Origin: Agapetus fuscipes
Taxonomy: Eukaryota; Arthropoda; Insecta; Trichoptera; Glossosomatidae
Direction: 5' to 3'
Length of the DNA: 64,000 bases
Assembly: GCA_951799405.1 (NCBI GenBank)
Contig: OX637345.1
Location: forward strand, 2,852,001-2,916,000
Shown here: in pieces, positions 1-12,289 of the stretch
Numbering within the stretch: position 1 is the first letter of the stretch
How the letters are laid out: every line of letters starts with the position of its first letter
Notes under the pieces: generated by a model
Told to the model about the DNA's origin: nothing
Databases searched by the model: none
Seen by the model: only the letters and a program-made list of their open reading frames with translations
Made by a program: the position numbers and the translations under genes

Positions 1-112
1 CTATTTATTATTACAGGTAAGGGGGACGGCTTTACATCAACCAGTTCAGTTGAAGTGGAGGCTTTGTAGCTCCCCAGTGGCCTACTTCTCTTTTCTTGTG
101 AAGGTTGGAACG

Positions 113-405
113 TCCAGTCTATAGCTGAGTTGGTAGAGTGCTTGCATTCCATGCGAGAGCTCGGGTTCAAATCCCACGGAGGGTGTCAGAAATTATTTCC
201 CGTTTCAGTGTTAACCCAAAATAAAATACTCAGTCTTCAAAAGCAATGAGTACTAGTGGGGACTGGAAAACCTTCACTTCAAGTGAAGTGGTTGGCGTAA
301 GGCCGGCTCCCTTACTTAAATTGGTTCCACTCACTACATGCGACCCCTCCGGGGAAAACCCGGCAAGAAGCTGCACTGTATGCGTAGCTTAGTGGCGTTG
401 AGTAA
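113..405 (+). mobile_element. SINE-alpha copy, head-to-head with a reverse fragment
   Basis: TATAGCTGAGTTGGTAGAGT, GGGTTCAAATCCCACGGAGG and the usual body. A reverse-oriented fragment of the same SINE fills 1-108 (GGTAAGGGGGACGGCTTTAC, TTTTCTTGTGAAGG). Confidence 0.85.
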
Positions 406-1995
406 ACCTTGCCAGATTTTATTTTGAGTTTGAATTGAACACCAAAACACTAGGTGGGGATCGAACATAAGCTCTCGGCATGAAATGCAAGCATTCTAGT
501 AAAAAGCTATTTACATTTTGAGTCTTTAAGAATGAACCGAGGGCTGAGGATCCTCGATCTTTTGTCGAATGATGCCAGAAAATAGCCTGACGTAATATTT
601 ACATTCCAGCACGGCTCCTCAACCATTCACATAAATAAATAACCTTTTAATCTAGTGAGACTTGAAGTCTTCCCTAGTCTCTGCGGGAAGACACTGCGGT
701 TGACTGCATTTGCCAAATAATATCCATTGTGTTCCTTTAATTCTCCTTTCATTTCCAAAGCTTCTGTCTGCATAGATTACTGAAATCATATGTTGTATTG
801 GATTTCAAAACAACCCATCCAAATTTATCTTTTTTAATACTCGGGAAATATTAACTAAATTTGATTCAATAATCTATTGTGACCGGAAATTGCCCGCACC
901 CAATCCACAACTGATGTTTATTTTGTGTGTTTAAAAATGTTTTTCCCCATTTTAGGGTATGTGCGTTTGCAGGTTAGTGACGTATTCATAAGGAATATTG
1001 TAAAAATTTAACATTAAAAACTTGGTTGCACAACTGACTCTATACTCTGTAAAATTGCTCTGTAAACTGTCATTTCTTACAATCCACCAGTTTCTTATTT
1101 ACTCATGAAAAAAAAATAAGGGGAGCGGACTTAGATATTTTAATTGTTTTGGTATTTAGTGTGAGTAAAAACCTTGCCTGAATAGACGAGGATTGCAGTT
1201 TTGAATTAATATATTTCGTAGTTTTAATGATTGAATTAAAAAAAAGATCTTTATTGAAGAACAGGTTGGAATTTGGATCCACTGTTACTTTTATGCTTTT
1301 CTGAAGTGCCCGGCTTGTAAACTTATTGTTCATCTAGAAAAAAAAAACTTTGTTGTACTTTTGGAGTGAGGATGTGAAATAATCAAGGATACAAACTCCT
1401 ATGATTGTCCTGTCGTTAATGAAAGGGTTTGGGCTGAATGAAGAGAATAAACAATGAATGATGGGTAAGAAACTTTGTGGCTTCTGATTCGCCACCAGAC
1501 CTGGGATGGAAGTCTCGAAGGCTGTTGGTAGATTGCTGCAACGTATTTGAAGATGGGACGAAATAAATGTAGAAATGCCTGAACAGCGGATCGTTGTTCC
1601 ATGTAAAATTAATCAGCTGTTGATATGCCGCCATGTTTTATTTTGTCTTATCTTCAAATAGATATGGTAAGATCTACCAACGCCCGTCGAGACTTCAGCC
1701 CTAGATCATTTGAAAGGGGGCCAAGGGAAAGAATGTGTGAATTGATTTAAAAGAAGTAGATTCTATGGAAGGGAATGAATTAAAATCTGTATGGAAGGAA
1801 AGACTACGTAAAGTATTCTACCTATTCTTAGTTGAATGATAACAAAGAGAGAAGAATGAGAGTTGACTCTGTGAGATGGATCTTAGAGCATATTAAAAAA
1901 AAGGTTGACGACCTATCTGTTGATGTTCTTGTATTAGCAATAGTCTTCAGGGTTATGGAAAGGCACTAATAATGATTTCCAACAATTCCTTGACT
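406..1995. other. AT-rich intergenic stretch, nothing recognised
   Basis: Short ORFs only, with no domain or codon pattern. A few SINE-like words near 430-500. Confidence 0.6.
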
Positions 1996-2233
1996 TATAG
2001 GTTGGTATGAGGCTGACCACCCATACTGTAAAAAATGGTTCACTTTGCCAGTGTCACCCCTGTTTCAGGGAAGGTCGGCAACAGTTGTGGGGCTTATGTT
2101 CATTTGAGGTTTGAATTTTTATTTGTAAGTACACAATCAGCATTTGTAAGCCCGAACTACACGTGTTTGTTTGTGGGCATACATCTGAGAGCTTTGAATG
2201 AATATATCCTTGCAACTTAGATTATAGATTATA
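1996..2233 (+). repeat. LINE-3' module copy, GATTATA tail
   Basis: Begins TTGACTTATAGGTTGGTATG and ends with ATTATAGATTATAG. Near identical to the 3' end of the LINE at 17223. Confidence 0.88.
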
Positions 2234-2611
2234 GTCCGCTCCCCTAACGCCCCACAAGAGTGATTAAAACAGCTATAAAGTCGCCGGCTTCTGGACATTC
2301 CTGTTTTGTTGTGATTGCATACATTAGTGCAATAGTTGTGGCATTCACGCACTCGCTGTTCCCGCTCTCTGTAGCCAGGTCACCTCTCCACTACCCGCGC
2401 CCGAGGTATTTATCACTCAGACAGATCCTTAGCGTGTACATTCCTACTATATTACATTTTGCTGTTTTTCTTCTTCAATTTTTGTTGTTTACACATGATT
2501 TACAGGTTTCTGTGTTTTGGTTTTACTATGTGTACTTTCTCTTACAGCTATGTGGTTTGATGCCGGTTATAGCCATATAATAATAATATATAATATAATT
2601 AGGATGATTTA

Positions 2612-2895
2612 TTTGGTGAGGGCTGTTTTTGTGTGTATCACACCTCAAGAGCCCTCTGCAAGCTTGGTCGTCGCTGTAGAAAGCGCCAATTCTCAATCAA
2701 GGCCCAGTTGTTGTAAGGTTGGATGTACCTTTCAGTGACCGGTCTTTGGTAAAGTTTTATGAATTTTTCAACCCAGCGAAGAGCACATTTGGAAATATAA
2801 ATGGTATATTTTTATGCTCCGCCGGGATTCGAATTCACAACCTTCCATTTTCGAGTCCGAAGTGTTGCCACTAGACTACGGACCAGCCCATGTAT
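2612..2895 (-). mobile_element. SINE-beta copy (tRNA-like head, no 5S), reverse
   Basis: Reverse complement shows GGTCCGTAGTCTAGTGGCAA, GGGATTCGAATTCACAACC reversed as a B box, and the GAGGGCTCTTGAGGTGTGAT tail. Confidence 0.85.
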
Positions 2896-3794
2896 AGTAG
2901 TAACTTCCCGTTGATATAAGAATAAATTTAAAGCCGTGAACTGAACTGTGCAGGATCAGTTGCGAAATATTGTCAATTTTTGTTTGTCGATTTTAATTAA
3001 AAAGTCCGAATAAACCTTTGTACCTAGTTTTTGATGTTTCTCTTAGCTAAGAGCATTTTTCAAAGCTCAACAATATTTTTTTGAATTCCGCTGGAAATTT
3101 AACCCTCAGCATTTTGATTTTGAGTATGAAGCATTATCCACCAGACTAAAGGCTTTCTTTGTGAGAAATTGTAAGAAATTTGTAAAAAATAAGCATTTTC
3201 AGTGATTATACAAATGCGGTTTCCATGAAGCACTGATACAGAAGGTTTATATTTCTAAATTGGCAACTTTAAAATTGGCAATATGTTGATAAATATTCTG
3301 TTTTATTTTGCAATGGCGGCTATCAGACCAGAAAGCGTTTTCAGGTTAAATAACAGCTGCAGAGAGCTTGGCGTTTACTTTGTATTGTAATAATTGATTT
3401 GACTCGCTGATGCCGCGCCGCCCCCGATGGCCACGCTAAGTTTAACTTTTGCCAACCGTCTGTCCGATGGACTGTCCAGGTACATTTCTCATGTCACATA
3501 TAGTATGTATATGTCAAGACGCTGGCTGAACTTCATTCTCTTTGACACAATCTCGAGGTATTTATTCCACACAACGAATGTTAAACCCGCGGGATTCTCA
3601 TGCACTGAAATCTTCAAAATTTAATTGATTTCATTACTCAAAACGTTGTGTTGATTTTGTTGCAGAGGTGGGCAACATTCTAAACTGTGTGAATGTGCAT
3701 TGAAATATTTCAAAGCAATATTTTTCACTGAAAATGATGTTTGATTTGTAAATGCTTTCCTTTTGTTGATTTTTTAACCAGAGTATGATACATA

Positions 3795-3872
3795 AAGTGT
3801 AACAAATAGGTTCCACTTGCCACATGCGACCCCTTAGAAGTTACACTACACATGTAGCTTGGTTGCGTATGT
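3795..3872 (+). repeat. SINE-alpha 3' fragment
   Basis: AGGTTCCACTTGCCACATGC to CATGTAGCTTGGTTGCG only. Confidence 0.7.
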
Positions 3873-4129
3873 AGCAAGAAACTTGCCTGTATTCATCTGA
3901 AATGTTACAAGAACTAGTATAATGCTGTAGATGAATCAAATATTTGATTTTCATTCTTGTTTGTTTTGAAGAAGATTTCTTCGCTTTGTTCATCTTCTAT
4001 AGAGATTTGTGAAAATCTACATTTTCTTTTGTCGCAAGGTGACGGCTTTGAACCGCTAACTGCTTTTGTTTGAAGCAGTAATACAATTTCAGGCTGCTAA
4101 TACTTTGTCAATTCTATTGATGATGAGTT

Positions 4130-4265
4130 GATGATTTCTTTATAGCGCCGTTTTGTGATATAGTCACTCCAAGGGCGCTTGTGCAAATGATGCCAGAAAT
4201 TTGTTTGTCTTCAGTGCATTTCGGAACTTCCCATGGTCCTCTAGCTCTCTCACATGATGAGGCAG
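4130..4265 (-). pseudogene. LINE 3'-end fragment
   Basis: Reverse match to 40791-40905 (AGGGCGCTTGTGCAAATGAT, CTCTCACATGATGAGGCAGG). Too short to give a protein domain. Confidence 0.5.
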
Positions 4266-5437
4266 GCGGATCTAGGCCATTATCTTTTTGTATGATTTGT
4301 TTTGAAGTGCATAAGAATCCGATAATTGATGTACCATCTCTCCTACACACATCCCACCATATCTGAAACAGTCAATCTTACAAAACAATATTGTACTGTC
4401 GCTGCTTCATATAAACATCCACACACACACTTGTTCTCTCCTGCGTCTTAACGAGAGCCTTAACGAGCATTGTTTATCATTGGTCTTGTTTGGTGGAACT
4501 TTCCAGTTGACAAATGCAGGTGAGCCAAGCTTGATTACTTCTCAAACGAGGCGATGTGCCGACGTCGGGGGCCACCAGATGCCGCTAAAGAGGTATACCA
4601 ACCTAACACACAACAAGCTCAAGAACTGACGAGGGAGTCTGCGCAGAGAAAGCTGCTGCAACTGCCACGATCAACGAGGGAGCTTGGGCAGAGAACATTT
4701 TCCAACGAGTCTCCAATCGCCTCGCTAAGTCCTTCAGTCACCTCGTCAAGAACTTCCCGGCATCGTCAACTGATAATTTTGAGGTGATTTTTATTGTTAG
4801 ATTAACCTAACGCTGTCTGTCTAGTTATGTAATGTAATTAAATGTTCAACTATAAATTTAAAATAGAATATGTTACATGTACTCACACTGTCCCCCCTTT
4901 TTGATTGATTCGTTTTTTTAATTAAATTAAATTAAATAAAAACGTGATGTTTCTTCACTTCACATGGAGTTTTTTTTACTATCTCAAGCACCTTAAGAGG
5001 AGATTCATTGTCAAGAAAATAATTGAATCATTTTTTCAAACTACTTTTTAACATGAGTTAGCATGAAAGTAAATGAAACATGTTCATAACGATGCAGCAA
5101 TGGAAAAAAAAACTAAAATAATTATCTGATTTTTTAAAAACCTTTTTAAACTGGAAATGTTTTATTATATAAGTGCCTGTTCAATGAAAACCTTTCTAAA
5201 AAACTTGAACTCTTGACTCAGCCCTAATTGGGCTTTGGACTCCCAAGTACTGCGCCTTTAACTTCTCCTGATCTTCATCTCTCCTTACTCCACCGCTCCT
5301 ACGACAGCTTGGACATCCATTTATATATTATTTTCATTTCACAATAATCTGGCTTTGCACACACACCCAGCACATGTCAGAAACTACTTACTGTGTTAAT
5401 TGTACACTGAAGCTTTCACGGCCGGTACTTGTTGAAC

Positions 5438-5721
5438 TAACAATTACTTTTTTCGGGCTATGTAGCCGTGGTCTGGTTGATTTATTCCGGACAGTTTCGC
5501 CCATTGCTCCGATGGGCATTATCAGCGGTTGGCTAGTCGCTGTGATCTTCTTACAGGCTCATACTAATTCAAAGGCTAGCGTTGCTTCCAGAACACCAGA
5601 TCCTGTAAGAAGATCACAGCGACTAGCCAACCACTGATAATGCCCATAGGAGCAATGGGCGAAACTGTCCAGAATAAATCAACCAGACCACGGCTACATA
5701 GCCCGAAAAAAGTAATTGTTA
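5438..5721. mobile_element. Foldback element with 120-bp arms
   Basis: Arms 5438-5557 and 5602-5721 are near-perfect inverted repeats around a 44-bp loop. The right arm has CTGATAATGCCCAT, then ATGGGCGAAACTGTCC, the same stem-GAAAC layout as the other foldbacks here. Confidence 0.88.
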
Positions 5722-6621
5722 CTGACTTTGTTGTCTTTGAGGAGGCTGCATGTAGCATTTCTTCAATGGCTCATGTTTTTAATGCATTCACGAACAGATT
5801 TTTTTTTAATTCTGTAGTCTCCCAAACAGGATTCCTTAAAATTAACCTACCGCAGGCCGTGGTCATTTTGGTTCACAATAATTCACTTTTTTTTTTGGAC
5901 GGCATGAGGTGAGGGATCCCCCTGTTTTTCCCCGCGACAGGACCCCCAGTGGTCTTAATCCAGGCCTGCCTCCAGCAACCTTATTAACTGGGTCCGTCAC
6001 TTCAACTATCTTTTCAAAGCTCCTATAGTCCAATGGCACTTTTGTATAATGAACTTCTGAACATTTATCTGACTTTAAAATGGGAAACTTTAAAATTTGT
6101 TGAAATTGGATTATTTGTTTTGAGTTTTTTTTTCATACTGCATTTAATCATAATAAATTGAATAATTTCTCCTAGTTATATAAGATGTAGACGTCAATTT
6201 ACAATACTTATTATATTTTAGAAGCATAGAATGGGATCCCAAATCACCTGTTTTTCAATCTGTTGTCAAAAAAAAGGTATTTATAGACTCATTTTACTTT
6301 CTAGTTTTAAAATATTTTACGCCATTTGTGTTTTTTTTTAAGACGTTCAACAAAATAGTATGGCCTTATATTCAACGATTACCTAGCCATGTTTAGAATA
6401 TTTTAATTACATTCTATTTAATGTATAATGATGTGAAGTTTTTTTTTTTTCATAATCGTAAATTCAAGTTGATAATTTATAATTTACGCAAGTTTCAATT
6501 TGAATCCTGTAGAATAACAAAATGGTAATCGAAGTTGTTTTTACTAAAATGAGATAATTACATAGACAACTTTGTGAACCTTCGTTTTTTATAAATTTAA
6601 ATAAAATTCAATTTTGTTGCA

Positions 6622-6920
6622 ATTCACTTTTTGAGTTGATTTTGTATCACTTTTGGTAGAAGGCAGATGGGAGGTACTGCTTCTCCAGAAACTGTACCCT
6701 GAGCACGAGTTTGTTCACTTTACTCGAAGTATTGAGTATTCGAGAAAAATGTATGTGAACTTGTAAAGCACCTCTGGCAAAACAAGTTTCGGAACCTTTT
6801 TTGCCAGGGTTGCTTTACAAGTTCACATACATTTTTCTCGAATACACAATACTTCAAGTAAAGTGAAAAAATTCATACTCAGGGTCCTGGTTTTGTACAA
6901 AATACACTCAAAAAGTGAAT
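6622..6920. mobile_element. Foldback element with 15-bp terminal inverted repeats
   Basis: ATTCACTTTTTGAGT and ACTCAAAAAGTGAAT bound it. The inner arms (about 6690-6783 and 6799-6890) pair around GCCAG. Its left part contains GATGGGAGGTACTGCTTCTC, shared with 42575-42610. Confidence 0.8.
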
Positions 6921-6968
6921 CATAAAAGAAGGGAGTTTTATTTGAATTTATAAATATGGCCACCTAAA

Positions 6969-7196
6969 AGGTAAAACTGAATAAGTGCTGATTCACTGAT
7001 TTGAGAAATCGTGGATATAACATTTTATTAAGAGTAGCTTCTCATAGTAGTGAACTAATCATAAGGAAGTGCTCATGAAAAACTTCTAAACTACAGGATT
7101 TTCCCACTTTAGTAGTGTTTTCTCTCGTAGAAAATAGGAAAAAGGTGCATTTATCTGAGAAGCCCATGTTAGCTTAGTATATATTCAGTTTTACCT
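6969..7196. mobile_element. MITE C copy 1, inverted relative to copy 2
   Basis: 228 bp, same termini and same inner sequence (GATTCACTGATTTGAGAAAT) as the copy at 28477-28714, in the opposite orientation. The flanking bases are A/T-rich but no clean duplication remains. Confidence 0.75.
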
Positions 7197-8049
7197 TTAA
7201 GCTATTGCAATAGATACACATGGAATGCCATTCTCTTTGTTTTTCATGTATTTATTTTATTTTAAAAAAAATCCCAGATTATCATCTGATAATCTTCTCA
7301 TTGAGTTTCTTACGCAGCTGATTTTGAAGATGTCTTTGTTTCTTGTTCACGATACTTAGATGAGATCAACCTTGGTAGAATCAGTGTAGGAAACAAAAAG
7401 ATAATTGTACTCGAGTTTTATGAATAAAAACCATTTTGAAATTATGTCTATGTTTATTTATTTATTGTACCTTCAACTATTCTAACACATTCTGAGCTAA
7501 ACAGGCAAACGCATTCCAATTGAAAACAAATACACATTTCAGTCAATGTTAAATGATAACAATAATAGTACGAATTGACCAATTTTAATATATAGCGCTG
7601 TTTAGTGGCATTAGCCACCCCAAGGGCGCTTTGCAAGGATTAAAATGCAATCAATAATAATAATTATTATAAAATCTTTATTCTAGCCTTGTCACGCGGG
7701 GGGTGCAATACGTGACCAGCTATATAAATGTCAGCTGTGTAAAAAGAGTGAAATAATAAAACAGACTTTATTTGTATTTCGAATAGAGATAAAAGGCACA
7801 AAGGAAGTGTTAGAAAGATTGTGGAATATTAAGGTAATTATTAATTAGACCACCTGGAGATGCAAACAGTATGTTTGCATAACATTGGATTAACAAAGTT
7901 AATGCCTCAAATATCACATACATTAAAAAGCATAGTTTTACTGAAGTATGTTTTTTTTTGTTTTCAATTGAAATGCGTTCCGTAAATAGTGTTTTGTTTA
8001 AAATTAATAGACATGGTCTATACTGTTTTCTTTTAAAACTTACATTTTT

Positions 8050-8070
8050 CATATATATATATATATATAT
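8050..8070. repeat. (AT)n microsatellite
   Basis: About ten AT dinucleotides. Confidence 0.9.
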
Positions 8071-8334
8071 AAATAACATCAACATTAAGACTATAATCTT
8101 AATAGTAAAATAATAATTTACACAGATCCTTAATCGGAAATAAATAAATTAATAGAATATAAGTACTATGTAATTGATAAATATTTTTTCGATTTCAATT
8201 TATATATCCTAGCTAATCAAAAAATAAGAATTAAAAAAAAACAAACACTTTCCTTATCAACTTGGCATATATTTAAAAAAAAAATCAATCCTACGATGTT
8301 GATTTCAATGCAGCCATTAACAAAGTATTATTAT

Positions 8335-8519
8335 GCTGGAGTGAAGTTTTCCGGGATCTGTTGCCGTGGTCTGTGGGAGCTGGAGCACAGTTCTCATCAA
8401 GATCTTCATCATCATCATACTTTACGCTGAAGAAGCCCATCGTAGAAATGGGCGAAACGTCCGGAAGCTCCAGCTCCCACAGACCACGGCAACAGATCCC
8501 GGAAAACTTCACTCCAGCA
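8335..8519. mobile_element. Foldback element, 52-bp arms
   Basis: Arms 8335-8386 and 8467-8519 (GGGATCTGTTGCCGTGGTCT and complement). The centre holds GCTGAAGAAGCCCATCGTAG and AAATGGGCGAAACGTCCGG. Confidence 0.85.
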
Positions 8520-8689
8520 TCATCAGCCGGCCGTGTAAGCCTAAAACTCTTATTCAAAGTATTATTAGTCTTTGCGTTGGTAACCCGGCAGTGTGACATC
8601 GCATCTTTTTGTCTTTATCAACTGTGCAGATGGCATTATCCAAAAACATCAAAGTCGATAGTTTAAATGAGATGAAGGAAAGCTAGAGG

Positions 8690-8866
8690 GCCACCCTTAT
8701 TTCAGGGAAAGTTGGCAGGAGTTGCAAAGTTAATGTTCACGCGAGGCTACATTTATTTTGTATGTACACATGCAGCATCTGTAAGTGCGAAATTACATGT
8801 GCCTGCTTGTGGGTATGCATTAAATACGAGCCTTAAATGTCAATATATCTTTGCAACTTAGATTAT
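8690..8866 (+). repeat. LINE-3' module copy, diverged
   Basis: Lacks the first 40-50 bases; keeps TTTCAGGGAAAGTTGGCAGG and CTTTGCAACTTAGATTATAC. Confidence 0.75.
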
Positions 8867-8884
8867 ACATAGATAAATATGTAT

Positions 8885-9192
8885 CTTATAGAACCAAAGC
8901 GGTAATCGAGATTTTTTTCAATAATGAAATAAATGTATCAAAATGATGACATGATTTCCTGTGTTTTCATAAATTCATTTAATTTAAAAATAAAACTTGA
9001 AGCGCTATTCTGCTAAATTCCTTACACTTTGGATATCAATCTAAGTCAGAGCTTGTTAGCGCTTGCGAAAGAACTCCATAGATAAAAAATCACAGTACAC
9101 CTTATTTTTGGACACAAATCGCTATCTCATCGCCTTAAGATCGTAAGGAATTTAGCCAAATAGCGCTTTTGGTTGCCGCTTTGATTTTATAA
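8885..9192. mobile_element. MITE F copy carrying MITE E
   Basis: Termini TATAGAACCAAAGCGGTAAT and TTGCCGCTTTGATTTTATA; MITE E sits near the right end. Confidence 0.7.
9000..9168. mobile_element. MITE E copy 1, 169 bp, TSD TTG
   Basis: Termini AAGCGCTATT and AATAGCGCTT, subterminal CTAAATTCCTTAC and complement. Flanked by TTG (8997-8999, 9169-9171). Inserted in a MITE F copy. Confidence 0.8.
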
Positions 9193-9547
9193 GACTCATT
9201 CATCCGGTGAATAAAAATTCAACTCAAATTGATAAAGATATGCCAAGTTGATAAGCAAAACGGAGAGTGTATGATATATTATCGTTTGTTTAATAAGACA
9301 CTATAAAGGTTCAAGGTAAACGTCCTATAGAAATAGCGATCATCTGTTTTCCCAGCGAGTAAAGAAATAGAGAGTATTCATTGTGAGAGAAGGCACAGGT
9401 TGGAAACACAATCTTTACAAGAAATTACCTCTAGTTATTGACATTGTTAAATGCTAGCTTTAGTAAACTAACAAGTCTCTTCATTTTACGGTGCGTTGTT
9501 TCAGCGATGGCTTAACCACTCTGTTGTCTAGTGGATAAATAATATTA

Positions 9548-9775
9548 GGATGGTTTATTTTTGCGTGAATCACACCTCAAGAGTCCTCTTTGAGCTTCGT
9601 CGTCGCTATAGAAAGCACCAATTTTCAAGCAAGAACCGTTTGCTGTAAGGCTGGGTGGACCTTTGGTAAAGGTGTATGAATTTTTCAACACAGCGAAGAG
9701 CATATTTGAAAATATAAATGGTATTTTTTTTGTCCTACTTACGAGGCCGAAGCGTTACCACTAGACTACATACCG
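9548..9775 (-). mobile_element. SINE-beta copy, reverse
   Basis: ACACCTCAAGAGTCCTCTTT to GTTACCACTAGACTACATAC; B box region shortened. Confidence 0.8.
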
Positions 9776-9784
9776 GAATGTAAT

Positions 9785-9995
9785 GGACTCTGGACTTCTG
9801 CAAAAGCTTCACTGAGCTGGTTCAGTTTAAAGTGTGCTAGATGGTCCACAATGCTCTATTTGAAAAAAAACCTCAGAAATCAGGACCAAAACACGGATTG
9901 AAGAACCGTTAAGAAGAGTAAAAATTATGTTTGGAGAGTGTGCATTTTTAGTTGCAGGTCTTCTAGCATGGAAACACCTGCCTTATAATGTGAGA
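9785..9995 (+). pseudogene. LINE C-terminal fragment
   Basis: Diverged match to 40320-40560 (CTATTTGAAAAAAAACCTC, GTTTGGAGAGTGTGCATTTT), frameshifted. It lies between two SINE-beta copies. Confidence 0.6.
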
Positions 9996-10240
9996 AGTTA
10001 ACGCTTCAGACTCGTAATTGAAAGGTTGCGGGTTCGATTCCTAGCAAAGCACAACAAAACCATTTAATTTTCAAATCTGCTCTTCGCTGTGTTGAAATAT
10101 TCACATGCGTTCACCAAAGTTCCATCCAGCTTTACAGAAATTGGGTCTTGCATGAGAAATTGACACTTTTTATAGCGACTGCCAAGCTTGCAGAGGGCTC
10201 TTGCGATGTGATTCACAAATAAACCTCACCAAATAAATCA
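9996..10240 (+). mobile_element. SINE-beta copy
   Basis: TTCAGACTCGTAATTGAAAG, GGGTTCGATTCCTAGCAAAG to the AATAAACCTCACCAAATAAA tail. Confidence 0.8.
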
Positions 10241-10249
10241 ATTTAAAGT

Positions 10250-11635
10250 CACTTAAACTATCGCTGAAACAACACACTCTTAGCGATGTGAAGTGTTATA
10301 CAGGGTTATTTGCTAGTCTACAAATTATTTAAGGCAAAAGTGTATGGAAATTAAGACAGTCCCTACAACATGTGTCATAATTTCCGTACAATTTTGGTAA
10401 AACACTATGGCTGAATTAAACATATTGTTTTATACTTAGGGTATTGGACATTTTGCAAGATTTGGACTGAATGTAGGATTCAATGAGCCTCAAAATATCC
10501 CTCTATAACACAGCAAGGCTAAACCTTAGTCCATCTACTCAAGAAGACATGGCACCTTCACAGATACAAGAAGATGAGGAAAAAACTCCGCAGTATCAAA
10601 GCAAATAGATTATAGTAAGTATTAATTATGTTTAAGGAAACCAGAGGATGAATGTACCACCACATCTTGTATACATACATATATAGACATCTAGTGTCAA
10701 ATGAGTGAAGCTTTTTGTACATTTAAATACAAGCTGATGTCAAAATTTTGGTGGGTACAAGCAATTGTTCATTTGTATATTTTTGTTATTTATGGTTAAC
10801 CTTGACTTTCTATTGAGTTTGAATGCTTTTAGATCAAGCCTTTTACGTGGCAACACAGTATCTGTTTTTATCTTGTAATTTCTACTAATTAAAATGTCTA
10901 TAATCCATGTTTGACTTTTTTCATCCATTGAATAGTTAAATAAAAACATAAAAGAATATTGGAAGGTGCCATCTCATCTTCTTTCTGCGTAGATAAACTC
11001 AATCATTTGATACTCCACATTCTACAAATGACTACCTACAGACTTTTATATTTAAAACGACAGTTGTAAGGTTAATGCTGAAAAAATACTTTAGTTCCTA
11101 TTCTTACAGACTGCTACACATCTTCCGTCAACTTCATTAACGCCTACACCTTTTGTAAGCAATCTAAACATATTGTCGCAAACTGCAGCTTTGTGGTGTA
11201 CATGATACATTCTAATCAAGTCTAATATCGCTCGCTATTGAGTCCTGAACTACAAAATCTGTTACATTGGCGGCTAGTTCTTGGTGAGGACCTACACGCA
11301 TTAAACGTTGTACAAGATGGCGACATTATTTCAATTTTCATAACATTTAGTTTAGGCCATGTAGGTCTCTAGTTTGTACGCTCTAAAGGCTCCTTCATTA
11401 GACTTGCGATTTGGATTAGTATGTGAGGCGAGTGCGGACATACAGCACACACCTCTAGCTACTAATGCATTAGCGGAAAGTCGTTTAAAACGGGCCCTAA
11501 CGCTGATTAGTAATTACAACATTTAGAAAACGAGTTAACGTCGCTTATTTGCAATACTGCACTTAGTTCACACATCGTATGTCAGCTTGTACACATTCAT
11601 ACTTTAGTTAAAGAGGTAAAGTGGTATGAAAGATT
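10250..11635. other. AT-rich intergenic stretch, nothing recognised
   Basis: No ORF with recognisable domain, no clear repeat. Confidence 0.55.
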
Positions 11636-11770
11636 CCAATCCATAGCTCAGTTAGAGGTACTCTTGCGTTTAAAGCCAGATGGATAGAGTTCGATCTCCA
11701 CCAAGGGTGTCGGAAATGATATTTTAAACACAGTCATATCACGGACAAGGAATACTCGGCTTTCACAAAA
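11636..11770 (+). repeat. SINE-alpha head fragment
   Basis: ATAGCTCAGTTAGAGGTACT and GAGTTCGATCTCCACCAAGG; body truncated. Confidence 0.7.
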
Positions 11771-11954
11771 AATAGCCTATTTACCAATTAAAATTAATAA
11801 CACTGATGTCATTGCGGACGACAGACAAAGGGGCAGATATCAGAAGGGCCTTAAAGACACATCTTTTTCCACAATCAGCAGCACCTTTGGGATGACCGAC
11901 GGCCATGAAAAGGCCCAGGAAAAATACCCAATAATAATAATAACAATCATCATC

Positions 11955-12215
11955 ATAAAAAGAGTGGCAAAGCAGAAGTGGCGTGGACAGCGCATGCTGC
12001 CAGATTCAATGACCAAATATGGACCAAGAGGATAGAGGAGTGCAGACCTTGAGAGGACAAGAAAAGTAGAGGAAGGCCTCTAACATGATGGTAAGATGAC
12101 ATAAAAAGGGTTGCTGGTGATTGGATGCAGAAGGCCCAGGATAAATATGCCTGGAGAGACACACTTTTCGGATATTTCTTGACCCGTTCTAGGAGAATTT
12201 ACACTATTCTGGATG
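11955..12215 (+). pseudogene. LINE ORF C-terminal fragment
   Basis: Same family as 55683-55975 (GTGGCAAAGCAGAAGTGGCG, GAGGAAGGCCTCTAACATGA), with frameshifts. It is preceded by another repeat tail ending in (AAT)n near 11930. Confidence 0.7.
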
Positions 12216-12289
12216 TTTCTTTGATGTTGTAGCCAACGTCATCAAGAGACGATTGAAGATGAACTGTTCATAATAAAAATATCACAAAA

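Larger units (their letters stand above)
2896..5437. other. Intergenic stretch, no host gene seen
   Basis: Contains a SINE-alpha end and a LINE tail listed separately. A 77-codon ORF at 4554-4787 is GC-richer but matches nothing I know. Confidence 0.55.

Noticed and set aside
4554..4787. 77-codon ORF with GC-rich composition
   Set aside because: No recognisable domain, no splice or promoter context and no second copy; could be chance.
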